Origin: Litomosoides sigmodontis
Taxonomy: Eukaryota; Nematoda; Chromadorea; Rhabditida; Onchocercidae
Reading direction: 5' to 3'
DNA length: 64,000 bases
NCBI GenBank assembly: GCA_963070105.1
Contig: OY718804.1
Span: 9,516,317-9,580,316 of the forward strand
The notes below the pieces were generated by a model. That model was not told the origin of the DNA. It made no database searches and saw only the letters and a program-made list of their open reading frames with translations. Shown here piece after piece: positions 50,443 through 63,809 of the stretch (positions within the stretch are counted from its first letter, which is position 1; each line of letters begins with the position of its first letter). A program made the position numbers and the translations under genes.

Positions 50443-51007
50443 CTACTCAAAAACATCTTCATGCTCGCAGATATACTTGAAAACATCACGTGGTGTTTTT
50501 AACTTCTCACTATCCAATTCTGAAATCTCGAAACCGAACTCGTCCTCCAGTGACATGACAATCTCAACGTGATCCAAGGAATCAAAACCCATATCCTTGA
50601 CAAAGTCACTGTCTAATGTCAGCGTTTCCTTTTTTTCCTCTGGAAACCGATCCCACGCACGAATTGCTTTCATAACACGTTGCTCAACCTGAAAATCTAT
50701 GGACTAATAGTTGAAGAACAGAGCAATGCAAACTACAACTGCTTTTGCCTTCAGTAATGTAGAACTCTACAAGGAAGGCACAAACTTCTTCAAAAGTAAG
50801 CTTTCTTGGTGGTGTGAATGGGCCCATATCTCCAACAGTCCTTGTCGAACGATACATCGGTGAAGTCATAAGATTTCTGGACTGCAACATCACGACCGTA
50901 CCGTATTGCAAGGTTTTCGTCGTCTGTGATGTCCGTAGTGGACACCTTCCTCGCGAGCACATCACAGATCGTACAAAACTTCTGCCAAAAATGCCCTTCA
51001 CTGACAT
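50443..51007 (-). CDS. NDUFAB1: Mitochondrial acyl carrier protein / complex I subunit NDUFAB1
   Basis: Two exons (50786-51007 and 50443-50688) join in phase 0 to 155 aa. The first ~65 residues are rich in Arg, Ser and Met, a likely mitochondrial presequence, then PPRKLTFEE leads into the carrier domain. The phosphopantetheine site is the Ser of MGFDSLDHVEI, followed by MSLEDEFGFEI and a C-terminal EHEDVFE, very like human NDUFAB1 (LDSLDQVEI, EDEFGFEI, KKDVYE). The product carries growing acyl chains in mitochondrial fatty-acid synthesis (lipoate precursor) and is a subunit of respiratory complex I and of the Fe-S assembly complex. The fr ame reading past the exon 1 donor (GTTTGT) gives a longer ORF that loses the family match, which fixes the splice. 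Confidence 0.96.
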
Positions 51008-51569
51008 TCGCTATAAGTGAGAGTGAATTATGAGAACATTGTTGTACTAATTTGGTGACTCTTAATGTTACACAGAGCGCAGCATGGAAATATGATATAT
51101 CATAGAGTTCAAGCATCAGATCCGCACGCTTACTTCTCCCCAATTTGTTGATTTCTATGAAACATCAGTGAAGGCACAACAAAAATGAAAGCTGCTGTGC
51201 GAAAACTCAAACCTAAAACATTACCAAGCCAACTGGACTTTTCTTATTTCATTAATGGCGAAAGCCGTCCAACCAACCTATTCGCCAGATACACAGTACC
51301 AAAACATTCCACATTGTGAAAAACAACTGAAAACTATTAGACTACAACTCAAAAATTCTACGTTACAAATTACAATACGTCACAATACTACGTCACAAAT
51401 TCTTGACACCTTCAAGCTTATGTCCCTAACTAAATCAGACTTCGGTTCCCGAGTTTATCCTTTTTTTGAGCTAAGTAATTGAATAAAACTGCAGAAGAAG
51501 CTTCACAAAAATGACAACAAAATTTTATTTCACGAAGACAGCTTCAAATAAAAACATTCCAGCATATAA
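51008..51569. other. Intergenic between NDUFAB1 and rpl-36
   Basis: About 560 bp, AT-rich, containing the NDUFAB1 promoter and the rpl-36 3' UTR. The plus-strand ORF at 51255-51482 (Gln/Thr-rich, from AAT/ACA-rich DNA) was not called. Confidence 0.5.
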
Positions 51570-52046
51570 TCACTTGTGATGTTTACGAAGGTTAGTAAGG
51601 ATTGCTTGAATCTCATCACGCTTTCTCTTGGCACGAGCATGTGAACCAATACGCCTCTTCAAGAACTTCAGCGCCTTCTTGTCTTTACTGAAATGTAACG
51701 AAAATAAAAAATAAAGTAAATTCTCATCTCCTTGACCCACAACTAATTTACAGATACCATAAAAAAACTCGAATATTACCTGATTCTTAGCAACTCCATT
51801 GTCCTTCTTTCATAAGGAGCAAATCCAGCAACCTCACGAATCAATTCACGAACAATCTTACTTCTTTTGGTTATACGCCCCTTGTGTCTATTTTGACGTA
51901 CTTTCCTTTGATTTTTCGTTACCTACAAGGTTTAAGAACATATAAAAGCGAATCAATAAATTGCTTTGAATTCCATTACTCCAATAAAAAAGAGAAACCT
52001 TGTAACCAGTGTTAAGACCCACTGCAACTGCCTCAACAGCGACCAT
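51570..52046 (-). CDS. rpl-36: 60S ribosomal protein L36 (eL36)
   Basis: Three exons (51999-52046, 51780-51922, 51570-51687) close in phase to 102 aa; human eL36 is 105 aa. Signatures are [29 protein letters not shown], the helix [13 protein letters not shown] and [13 protein letters not shown]. The small, very basic protein sits on the large ribosomal subunit. Start ATG at 52046 gives [12 protein letters not shown], aligned with the family start. Confidence 0.98.
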
Positions 52047-52979
52047 TTTGTCTCCTGAAAAAGAAATTTAAAAGAAAATTCAAGTACTACCAGCTGCAGG
52101 AAACGTGCATATATTCATAACAAAACGTGAATATTCTAAATCTGACGCGCAATGCAACAGTATTAACTGAAAGAAAACCCAAAATATATTAACATTTATT
52201 GGCTGGTGAAATGAAAATACTTTCGCTATATAAAAGTAAAAATATCTGAACTTTTAGAAAATGAGAAGTTTCACCAATTCGATTGGTGTATTGAAACTCT
52301 AAGTAAAACTATGTTTTCTACCTAGGAAAAGTATGCAAACTATAGTACAAAAGTGGAACGTCAGAAGAGAAAAGTGGAAAAATTGCAAAACGTGCACATG
52401 ACACAGGTTCACCATATACAATGTAGAAAATGTATTTACAAAAAAATGTATTTACGAAACACCATCACACATTGGAAAGACCTGATCAATTTACCTATAT
52501 TAATCCACAATGATTTAGGAAATCAAGTTTTTTGACAGGTAGCAAAATGAAAAGTACTATGCAACATTGCTCAGCCAATAAGTTAGACGAAAACTCATAA
52601 CCCAGAAATACATCCAAAAAACTCTAAACTTGAAATTACGCAAAATTCGCTAGTAACACCTAGACGTCTTAATTGCGTCTGCTACGTTTTTATTTTTAGA
52701 ATTGTATTCAACACCATTAAACTGCTGGCAGACTTAAGCATTTTACAATGTAAGCTTCGACTTACAAATACTTACATTTGATAACGCTGATAATAAAAAG
52801 CAAAAAAATTTTATACAAAGTGCAGTAAGTTCTGCTGCACATATGTAAAACTTCACGAATACGAATTTCAAACTAGAGGACAAAATTTTCATAAATCAAA
52901 GTTACAACGGAAAAAGTCAAGGTATACATTTCCTATAACAATTACACCCGACAAACTAAAAAAAAGAGCGAAGTTAATT
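52047..52979. other. Intergenic between rpl-36 and epg-4
   Basis: About 930 bp, AT-rich, with no supported exon. It contains the rpl-36 promoter and the epg-4 3' UTR. Confidence 0.5.
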
Positions 52980-55397
52980 TTATTCAATAGAACTTCTGGT
53001 TCTACTTCGCTGAACTCTAACGTTCGCATTAAGTCGCATAGGAGAACGTGAATGGTGATCATGCGACATCGTTCTCTTCACAACATTCGTTTGCCCATTC
53101 TTACATCCAACTGCTTTTAACAAATCATATAGACTTGATGTTAAGTAATTTGCAGTGGATATTGAAGGACCAAATATATGGACGTAAGGATGTGTTCTTT
53201 GTTTATAATTGCCTGCTTCTGTCTAAAATAAACAATGATAAACAATAGCACGTTTTCCAAAGAACTAGAATTTAAGCACCTCCTAAAAAGGACCGTTGAA
53301 AATTCCACAAAAGAAAAAAAGGAAACCACATGCTTCTATGTTGTTACCTTACTCATAAATAATAGAATTATTCATTCATAAACTAACCAAAAAACTGCTA
53401 ATGATGCAAAATGGAAATAGAGCACCAAATAAAAAAGCATTAAACATCATATTGTCCGTAAGACTGGTGAGAAGGGTAAGCATAGTGCCATAACCCAAGA
53501 AATACGGCCAGTTACGTTCGATAAGATTAATGCGTGCTCGCAAGCCGATCCCAAGCGACATCCATAAGTACTCAAAACTAAAAAAAAAATGCTGCTTCGG
53601 GCATACCCATAACATATTCAACTTTGCAAATTTGCAAACTAAAATCCAATTACAATTCCTGAAACGATTCACTCGCTTTTCCGACTAACTATAAACATTG
53701 CATTCATGCATATAGCAGAGGACAGCCTTGGTTAGATTAATATTTTGAATGATAGCAGGATTCATTATGCTCTTAGTCAAATCATATGCTGTATAAGACA
53801 GAATTGGAAAACCGTTGCAAAAAAACTTGCCACAAGAAAATGAGTAAAAATAAAACTGTTATTATCATATTGAATAATATGAATGATATTAATGCAACCG
53901 AATACTGAGGATGACATTAGAAATGGCACCTGTACCGGTTGCCAACTAAGTATTGTTTTTAAAAAACCAACCTGAACAATGAATTAAGTAAGGTTATATG
54001 AATAAAAGCAAATGCTGTAGAGATGAAGGGTACCGGGATGCTGTTGACGAATAGCGATTGCAAGAAAAAGACAGAATCAAGAAGTACCGAAGAACAAAAA
54101 TCACCGGTCACTCGACTAAAAATTTATGATAATTTAACAATTTTCATATTACATTGCCGGAGTTTGAAGCATCGTTCAATCTCCTTTAACTGTAAATCTT
54201 GTAAATAACAGTTGAAAAATCCGGAGCTAAACCAAAATTATCATTTAACCATCTTGCGTAAATGAAATGCATAAGAGTATTCGAAGCTGCGCATACCTTA
54301 AAGACAGGCTTGGTGTCTGAACACCCGTATATTTCAATGAAGCGTTTGCAATGTCAGAAAACCATATGCTATTGCATATTCGTGAAACAATCAAAGCACA
54401 CATACATACTGACCCATGAAGTAACCGAAGAAATGTCGATGTATGATTAGGCATTGTTATACACAATATAAAGATAAGTACCATGTTCAAAGTGAGTGAA
54501 TAGATAAGTCTGAAAGTCGATAAACATTTCTATTCATAACATTTTTCGTTTTTTCCCCGCCTTTGTCGCAGTATTTTGACTAGATGAATTCCTCAAACAA
54601 GTGAAAAATCTAGTTACCCAGTAACTGCTTTCGGTTTTACGACCATTTCAATATTACGTTTCTCTTTCGTTGCACTGGCTCGTCGTCGTTGCTGAAGCAC
54701 AGTGGTCATTTTTGGATGCAATAGCTCCCTTTGTTTATCCTCCATTTTCCTCCGCTCCACATCTGAGATCTGATCCAACTTATGAATTACCTGAAATTCT
54801 TATTTAGAGTTTTGCTGTAAACACAATAACAGCAACAAGTAATGACCTCTTAACAATTTGTCCCAAATGCTTTAAAACTTCTTTCTGACTTCGATAAATC
54901 ACGATAAAACACTATCTGTAATCTGACGCTTAATGACATCTATACGTTGAAGTGCACTGCGTACATACTTGTACATACTTGTACAGATATATTTAATTTA
55001 GCTTTTCAGTGATCACTATGCAAACACAACGCAAATGCACAGTGCATGCTGGAAAAGCAATTTGCAGTGGTCTGATGCAGTGCATGAAGTAATCGTTTAA
55101 AGATCTTAATGCGCCGGAAATAAATCTCGAATTTTCATTCAATTTGAGAAGATCAAGCTTTTGCTAATGTATTTACTCACGAAAGTTCAGAAATATTTAG
55201 CACCACTGCAACTCCTACTGTCACTGTATGAGTAGATAAATGCTAGACAAACATGTGCATCGCATAAATGACTGCGTCAAAACTTACTCCGCAATACACT
55301 ATTCCTACAAAAAATCCCCGCAAACACTTACGAAAAGACTTTTCAGTGAGTCTCGTAAACCAGACAAGTAGTCACACAAACATGTCGGCAAACCCAT
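52980..55397 (-). CDS. epg-4: EI24/EPG-4 homologue, ER membrane autophagy protein
   Basis: Six exons (55332-55397, 54618-54790, 54297-54509, 53972-54115, 53388-53577, 52980-53222) join in phase to 342 aa, against 340 in human EI24. The short N-terminus YLSGLRDSLKSLF parallels human LARGIKDSIWGI. Then comes a basic coiled stretch (HKLDQISDVERRKMEDKQRE ... QQRRRAS), then several membrane segments. Diagnostic blocks: RICNSIWFSDIA (human KVVNAIWFQDIA), FEYLWMSLGI, INLIERNWPYFLGYG (human LSNIERNWPYYFGFG) and ALFPFCIIS (human ILFPLFIIS). The C-terminus is Ser/Arg-rich. EPG-4 resides in the ER membrane and is needed for autophagosome maturation in C. elegans. The region between the basic stretch and the IWF block is shorter than in human. 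Exon 1 is short (22 codons) and chosen by phase and similarity. Confidence 0.93.
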
Positions 55398-56514
55398 ACT
55401 CGTTCACAACACCCTGCCCCGCACAGCACCACGGGACGTTCTCCGGTGCAGACACACCGCTCACCCGCACACCACTGATCACTTCCACCAAACCTGAATT
55501 CGTTTATAGATAAACATAAGTCACAGTGACAATACAATAGTAAACATGGAAAAATGGCCCACTTGCTTACGGTAAAGGGCTATAACTGTGAGAGGCAAAG
55601 ATCTCAGACTGTTCTCTCCAAACAATCCACCATCAGTGGTAATAGCTCATGCACACATCACAAGATGAAGCAAAACAGTTCGTTACATTACAGTCCTCAC
55701 AGTCGCAATGCTGACGCTTCGCCCCACCTGTTACTATGTATAGCCAGTTGGTTTGGAGATGAATAGCCATGGATCGATAATGAATCTTACTCTCTCTGTC
55801 ACACTCACCACTTATCAACCGCACACTCTCTATTAACTCTCTCGCTCGTCTCCGTTTCCCTAAAAATTCTACGTGCAAACTTCGTGCAACGCATTGCGTA
55901 TCTTTTTTTTGGGAAACACTTTAAAAGTAGCCGCTCGGTTGGCATGTTTTCCTTCCTTCTTGGTGCTTAGCACTTAGTTAGAACTTTTAAAAAAGAAAAA
56001 GATGAAATGGTCATAACCGTTGTAAATATTCCGTATGAATTTTGTGTCTTCAAAACTCTGAGCGCTCGAAGACTGCTGATGTCGTACATGATCGAGTTTT
56101 CCAACCCAGAAAGGTTGAGGAGGGTGGAGTGCATGGTGATGGGATTGCGATTTAGGCCTTACGTAGCTCGTTGTCGCGTGTTTTACGTGGATAGTTATGA
56201 TTTCACTCTGTTGTTAATGCATAGAAACTTGCATTTGTTTTTCATCGTGTTGTCACCATGTAAAATGATATGTAAACTTTGGTAATATAAACTTTGGTTA
56301 ATATCGATTAGTTAGTCGCTGTGATGGATGAACATTTAAGAAGGCACAGCTAGTGTGTTAAGTATTAACTAGAGAAAATCCTCAGGAACTATTTGGAAGC
56401 ATTGTCATGTGCTGGCGTATTTTTTTTGTCGGTGTTTTTACCCCTCAAGTATAACTACTGTAGCAGTTGATAAGTCGAGTTATTAGATTCGTTTCCAGCA
56501 AAAAAAAAGCCGAC
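55398..56514. promoter_or_regulatory. Divergent intergenic region, epg-4 / rps-14
   Basis: About 1.1 kb between the divergent starts. The part directly upstream of epg-4 exon 1 (55398-55510) is distinctly GC-rich and carries open frames on both strands. Further right it is AT-rich. The bases TTTCCAG end about 15 bp before the rps-14 ATG and could be an SL trans-splice acceptor, common for nematode ribosomal protein genes. Confidence 0.45.
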
Positions 56515-57903
56515 ATGCCGCCACGAAAGGGTAAAGCGAAAGATGATCAGCCTGTGGTTACACTGGGACCACAAGTTAAGGAGGGCGAAAATATATTTGG
56601 TGTTGCACACATTTTTGCGTCGTTTAACGATACCTTTGTTCACGTCACTGATATATCTGGTGAGTTGGTAACTTTCTTAGCGTCATTTTTACTATTACAG
56701 AAAAAAGTGATCTCCAGTTGCTTGTTCATTTCAGTTTGTAGAATCTTAAGTCTCGTATAAGGAGATATTATCGTTTCAAAAATCTTTGCTTTTAGCATAG
56801 CAGTTGTAAAGGTGACGTTTTTAAACATGCAGTTAGTTGTAGTTATTTATAACACTTCGTCTTCCTGTTTTTTAAAGAATATGAAATTTGAACAATATCC
56901 TCAAAATCCTGCCCTTTTTGTCGTTAGTGTTTAGTGAATTGTTTGTGCTGCTTGCGCATTCACGTGTACTTCAGTTCAGTCCTCAATGACGAACTGTGGA
57001 AGGGACGAATGCTAAAGTACCATTTGGTGTATTTCTGAGTAGCTTTTTATATGCTTGTTCAATTATAACATCAAATCACAGTTGTCAACTGTGGAAACGT
57101 ATTACTTTGTCCGATACGTTTTGGTCAATGAGTTAACCCTTCCATTGTGCCCGTGCAACAAATTCTTCACACCTTAGTTCTCATTGACATGTTATATGAG
57201 CTTACGTGTGAAACATGCAGTGAATTTTCATCTTTTCTTAGACATTTGCTTTAGGCCGAGAAACAATTGTGCGCGTAACTGGTGGTATGAAGGTGAAGGC
57301 AGATCGTGATGAAGCATCACCGTATGCTGCTATGCTTGCTGCGCAGGATGTTGCTGAGCGTTGTAAAGCAGTTAGTTGATTGTTATTTTCTGCTTATAGT
57401 TCGTCGTTAGGCGGCACTGTTTGGAGTAGTAAATTTGTTCGTATGGAAGAGTATAAAAAGTTGATTTTTTATCCATGAAGCAGTGGACGGAATATTCAGT
57501 AGATAATATAACGGGTTAATAGAGGTTTCTTCAAAATTATGTGATCTGGCAGTGTTGGGGGAATTATTTCTTTGAATTGTGTGTAATTTCGGTACAGTCA
57601 ATACCTTAGCAGTTACCTCTATGTTTCTGCTGGTTTATTCTGAGGACTGTTGTGTATCATTAGTGTATATTGCTGTTATTACAAACTTAAATATGTGAAC
57701 ATTTTCAGCTATCAATTAACGCTTTACACATCAAGTTACGTGCAACAGGTGGAACAAAAACAAAAACTCCTGGACCGGGAGCGCAGTCGGCGCTTCGTGC
57801 ATTGGCTCGTTCTGGTATTAAAATTGGACGGATTGAAGATGTAACACCTATCCCAACAGATTGTACCAGGCGTAAGGGTGGACGCCGTGGTCGCCGTTTG
57901 TGA
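56515..57903 (+). CDS. rps-14: 40S ribosomal protein S14 (uS11)
   Basis: Three exons (56515-56659, 57255-57370, 57709-57903) close in phase to 151 aa, identical in length to human RPS14. Signatures are [70 protein letters not shown] and [20 protein letters not shown]. The protein is part of the 40S platform. AATAAA polyadenylation signals follow at 57994-57999 and 58005-58010. Confidence 0.98.
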
Positions 57904-58355
57904 AGTTTCTTTTTTGGTTTGCGTGGAATCAATATAATCCCATATAATTGATTGGTTTTATGGTTGATAAAGATAATATTTTTTGTACTTTGCAATAAAA
58001 ACCCAATAAATTTGGTTGGAAAGGTTGATGGTTTTGTGGTCACGCAGATTTCCTCACAAGTGACAAATGGATCAGTTTATGTGAACGCTAACGAAAAGAA
58101 ATGGAAATATGCATTTAGAAAAAGATTGTTGACATAGGAAAGATTTACTGATACAACTGATATATTTAATGTCGTGGATCGTTTTAGCTAGGTTGCGATA
58201 GGCAGCAGAAGCTGTGTAAATATTTTTCACAAGGACATAGCTATGATCCAGTTGTGGCGCAGTACCCCCTGTGCACAATTATTGATTAATCTTGGGGTAT
58301 CAGTCGAATTTGTATCAGGAGCTAATAAAACGAGCAGATATAGTTTTAGAAAGTC
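57904..58355. other. Short intergenic, rps-14 3' end
   Basis: This 452-bp gap contains two AATAAA signals of rps-14 near 58.0 kb and then the presumed promoter of the EB-module gene. The small ORFs in it were not supported. Confidence 0.55.
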
Positions 58356-61300
58356 ATGATTTGGCTCACTATAGTAATGCACTACACGGTCTTCGTCTCG
58401 ATCCTGTTATTACACATCTACGGATGCGATGGTTGGTGTTTGGTTTTTTGTGAAGATGAGAAGTGCTATTAGCAAAAGTGGGGATGAAATCTACTTCATT
58501 CGTTTTCAATGTCAGCAGCGTTAACATTCAATAAGCAAAGTTGAGTCATTGAAAGCGTAGAAGTTTCTAATCGGTGAAATATGTGGAGCGGTGTTCAGAA
58601 AAACAGAGTTGCAGGGAGCAGTTTCGTTGTTAGGAAATTGTTTTTATCAAGTGATAGCATTCCAGAAACATAATAGAAGAGATGGCTAAATACTTTCGAA
58701 GAAAAAAAGCAATCTTTGGAAGTAAGAAATTTTGTTTGGATGATTTTGGAATTGTTTTTTCAGTTCCTCTAATTAACTTCTAGGTATTGGTGGTTTGTGT
58801 CGAAATGGAGTACAATGCCCAAGTGGGCAGTACTGCATTTGGGGGAAATGCCTTTGCTTCAATGGTCAAGTCTTAATGAATGATAGATGCGTTGTTGATT
58901 TTTATTGCCGAAATGGGAAAGAGGTGTGCATACGCATTACGCATTGAAACTTATCTAAAGTTAAATCATATGCTAATTACACTAATATTAATTGGGTGGA
59001 GATGAAATTGAAATTCTTTAAATAAGTTATAGAAAAAATTTATTACGAGCATTACCATTGACAACTGTCATTCCTTCCATTCAGCCGGAACTGATCGGAA
59101 AATATGCAACAGGTGAGTAGGAGGTAAAGTAGAGATTTGGCCAATTGATTAGCTTAATATTGTGCACTTGTAATGGTATTTTACACGTGATTGCGTGCAA
59201 TTTTCCACCCTTGTAATGGTCATGATGTGTGCAAGATAAGCTGAGGAAATAATTCTTGATGATACGACAGTTCTTATTACTTCACAAAAGTTTCCATTTA
59301 AAATTACCCTGTGTTATTCAGTGCTGTATTTTTGAAAATGAGTTGACATACTAGCATGAATCACACAAGTCTGATATTATTATCGAATTTTTCTAATCCT
59401 TAAAATCACCTCGCATACCAGAATTTCATCGCTTTTATATATTTCCCAACTTCAATTCTTCAACTATTCCTCACATCTAATAGTATGAATTTTTGTTCTT
59501 TCAAAGGTGAAATTAAGGTTTATCACAATGGACGGTGCTATTATCTGTCAGCGATCGATGACAAATGCCTTATCAATGAGCAATGTTATGGCGGATCGTC
59601 CTGTGTAAATAGTTCTTGCACTTGTCTTCACGGTTCATCATTATAACATTTATTATATAATTTAACTATGCACCCGTGTAAATTTAAAAATGAGTAATTT
59701 GCCATCCTACAACATCAAGCAAACTCTTAAGTTATAGGCACTCATGAAATTAGATTTACCGCCCTATTGCTAGATATTTCACAGGCAATCTCACTCGAAA
59801 TTTCGCTTGCAGCGATGCTGTGGATGTGATAAGAACGCTGTAATGTTCAAGTGTACTAATAAGTTAAAGTAACAGAAACAAATGAAATACAGTTAGGCCT
59901 ACAGGATATTCCTTGAGTCTTCTAATTGGAGAATAAAGATAAACTAATGTGATACTGTCGCATTGTCATTTTTCCCTGGTAAACTCTAATAGACAATCCA
60001 ATTCACTCACAACTAATTATTTTACCAAATAATCGGAGGAGCAACAGGATGAATCTGATGTATTTTCTTCAAATTTGCAAATTTACACCAATTTATTGGC
60101 TACTTTTTTGCTTTTTTTTTTTCAAAAGAAATACCTAATTTATCTGAAAAAATCTCCGATTGAAGTGGCTTGTAGGCTTTTTAATTAGCTAACTTTTATG
60201 CGTGAATGAGGTTTTTCTGTAGGAATGGTTAACGTGAATGGAATATGCGTTAAAGGAAGCTCCCACCTGGTCAAGCAATGTGAAATTCATCAGATTCTTG
60301 CGGATGGACAGTGCTTGGATGTTGCTGTAATTGGCGGAATATGTCAAATTGATTTGCAATGCTCTGGTGGCGCTAATTGTTTGAATCAACGTTGCGCATG
60401 TCCACTAGGAACCGTTCAAAATAACCAAATGTTTCTCATTATTTTTGTTAAACTTTAAAAGTTAGAAAGCAAGAAGAGTGATAAAGGAACGATATATTTT
60501 TGATTTATATTTTAGCAATAGCTAGCCAATATTACTAAATTAATGAATTGTAGAAACTGCATAAACCAAGAAAAAGTGAATTTTAAAACTGAGATGATTT
60601 TTTTTTTGTATTGTAACACATAATTATGGTAAGTATAATAATCAAACAGTTATTTTTATGAACGCAATCATTTTTTTTAACTTTTTAAATCAGTAACTTA
60701 TATGTTAAAATTTTTTAGAATTTTGAAAAACTTACATTATGAAATTTTTTTCTTTAATTAAAATTTGTACATTTTGGCAACCTCCATTTCATGTACTTTT
60801 AAAACTTATTTATTAGCAATTTTTTGTTTACTTCCAATTGGTGAATTTCGTGAAATTCGTAGATGTGAAGGAATGAACTGCTCGGAAAGTGAAATACTGA
60901 TTAATGGAAGATGTCTGCCTCGAGTGATACCTGGCGGACAGTGCAGGAGTTCAGCGCAGTGCTTGGATGGATCAGAATGCTCGCCTATCGCACATGCCTG
61001 TATTTGCCCGGAAGGAATGTACAATATCGGTGGATACTGTCGAAAACTGTCTTACACTGATCCATGTGATTCTGCTTCCATGGTATGTACTGCTTTTAAT
61101 TTTGAAAACTTCAATATCAGTCGATAATCCAATCCAAGCCTTAAATAGTTCCAGTTGTAAAATAATGCTAGGAATTTGATCTCTTAAAACAATGAATGAA
61201 TAAACAACTCATTTTTGTTTATTTTTTGGCATTGGAAATTTTTTAAAAATTTCATGAATTCTGTAAATTATATGAAATAAATGAAAAGTGTAATAATTGA

Positions 61301-63809
61301 AGATATACGCTAATAACAGTTGTGTACCGATGGTAAAACCAGGCGATCGGTGTGCCTACGATTCACAGTGCCTCGGTGGATCTGTTTGCACAGACGGTCA
61401 TTGCAACTGCACTAAAGCTACGGCAAATATCAACGGCTACTGTATCGGATCTACGTCATGCAACGAGGATGAAGTGAAATTTGTAGCTTTTTCATCTAAA
61501 TTAAGGAAAATTTTCAAAAATTACAGGTTTCTTTGTTTATTTGAAGCTAATAGCCTGACGTAGTGATTGATGAGTATTAAGAGTGGGCAAAATTTATAAC
61601 ATTAAATAATGAAATTTAGGCAAAAAAAATTTCCAAATTAAAATTAAAAGGTATATTTGAATAATCGATGCTTCAAACGAGTGCCGCTCAATGAGTCATG
61701 TCACGTAAGTGAACAATGTCCCAGTAATGCTATATGCAACTATGCGGCAAAATGCGCTTGCCCGTTAGGAATGATTGTAAGTTTAATAATTACTCTTAGC
61801 ATTTCTGTTTGAAGTTTCGATGAAATAAAATATTTTCAATTTTGATTGAACTTAGTGAAGAAATTAGGATCATTTCAGGCAGTGAGCGGAAGCTGTCAAC
61901 TTTCTCAGATCAATTACTGCAAAGATATCGAAGTTATGGTCAGTTATCATTTAAATCTTAACTCTTAGCATGAACTATTGGTAGAAGAAAAAAAGTGAAA
62001 TTTCATTTGTATGCTTTTCACTCATTCAATGCTGCGATTTATAACAGTCATGAAATAGTAAATTGATTGAATTGATTGACAAATAATAATTTCATGTTGT
62101 TGCAGGAATGCAGCAATAGATAGGTTAATGAAAACTATCGCAATATGATTATTTATGAATTTACTTATATATTTCTAATTAATCCGTTTCCCTGCTTTCT
62201 TTCCTCATTAATTAATGATTAAATTAAATCCTAATTGCTTAAGGTTGATTTGCACGATTATGATAAACGATAGAAATTTCAGTACAATATTACACTTATC
62301 TTCAATTCACTGGTAAAAATTCTGTTCTAATAGATGGTGGGTTTCAGGTGAATGGACGATGCGTAAAAAGACGTGTTCCAGGTAGTGCATGCATTACTAG
62401 CGAACAGTGCTTGGATGAATCAAACTGCTTGAATGGATACTGTAGATGTGTTAATGGTACCAAACTGTTGTCGAGGTTGGTGAAACTTTTTGACTAGCTA
62501 AAGTGGGCTTTTGCTAATATTTTAGATCGAAATGACAGATGTGATTTGATTAGGTTACATTTCCTTAGATCACGAAGAATGTTCGTTCAGTTGTACTTGA
62601 TCATTCTGCTTTTTAGGTACTGTATTCGACGTGATGAAAATGAAAAGTGTGATACCTATCAAACTTATGTAAACGGAAAATGCTTAGATTTAGCAGTACC
62701 AGGTGAAAATTGCATTGATAGCTTGCAGTGTGTTGCAGCTTCCACATGCCGTGCAGGTAAATCGATTTGGTGCTGAAGGATTTGCTTGGTTGGACATACA
62801 GTTTTTGTATGATTTATAAATCGAAAGTTACAATTTATTACATTTGTAAATAATTGATAGTTATTAGTAAAAATACAATTGATTTCAATCAAAGTGATCG
62901 TTCATCCGTTTCACATTACTTCAATTAATTTATCTAATTGAAGTCATCGACCAATTCTGATGTTTAATTTTGTGAGATCATTTTAAGGCTGTTTTTTTAA
63001 TAGGTAAATGCATGTGCTTAAATGGATATATTGAAGTGAAAAAGTACTGCATTCGTGATGTTAGACCTTCAACAGAATGTAGTAGCAGTCAGGTATGATA
63101 TTATATCAAATATATCGTAATCATTGATTTCATCAGACAACACTGTTCTACTCCAACTTTACCTTAATTTATTTGCTCAAAAAATTTAAAAAGAATGTAG
63201 CAGTGGCAGTACAACATATATATGTTTATTTTAGGCAAAAATATCAGCCGTTGCGACGTGAAATTTCAGGTTTTTATAAATGGTCATTGCTATGAGTTTG
63301 CTAAAATTGGTGAATATTGCACCGAAACAACCCTTTGCTTGAGTGGTTCCATTTGCTACAACAATTACTGCAGTTGCCCAAAGGATACAGTTGTCCAGAA
63401 TGGACATTGTCGAAGAAAGCGGCATTGCCTCCAAAATGAAATTCAAATAGATGGACAGTGCTATCCGTTGGCGAATATTGGACAGAGTTGTCAATTTACG
63501 GAGCAGTGTGCATCAATTTCAGTTTGTTTGAACGGTCTCTGTATTTGTCCACCAGGTACTGTGCCGCAAAATAATATTTGCATATCGTCTGGTCCATGTC
63601 CTACCGGACAAATATATGTAGCTGGACGTTGCTGGGACATAGCCTATATTGGTCAGCCGTGTGTGTTCACGCAACAATGTCAAGGTTTCTCCATGTGTAT
63701 CGGTGGTACATGCCAATGTCGTAGTGATAAGATAGTACGGAATGGATTGTGTACGAAGGATCAGTGCAGTGGTAATGAAATAATGATCGATGGAATATGT
63801 TTCAATATG
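58356..63809 (+). CDS. Secreted multi-EB-module Cys-rich protein; runs past the right edge
   Basis: Thirteen plus-strand exons: 58356-58431, 58784-58923, 59085-59112, 59507-59632, 60223-60430, 60863-61082, 61303-61473, 61651-61776, 61879-61938, 62348-62475, 62617-62756, 63004-63092 and 63270-63809. Every junction is in phase; they encode 684 residues so far and end in phase 0 at a GTATGC donor, so more follows. Exon 1 is a signal peptide (hydrophobic TVFVSILLLHIYGC). The rest is a string of EB modules (nematode-typical), each with about eight cysteines and the pattern NGxCxxxAxxGxxCxxxxQC, then GSxCxxxxCxCPxGTV. About a dozen modules or part-modules are visible, most split over two exons at the Gly-Thr-Val/Asn-Gly position. 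EB proteins are extracellular and sometimes attached to Kunitz domains or membrane helices; what follows here is outside the window. Function is unknown; a cuticle, matrix or secreted role is inference. Confidence 0.88.

Noticed and set aside
55268..55513. 81-codon plus-strand ORF overlapping epg-4 exon 1
   Set aside because: The minus-strand exon has better support (phase and EI24 similarity). Kept only as a finding for the GC-rich part.
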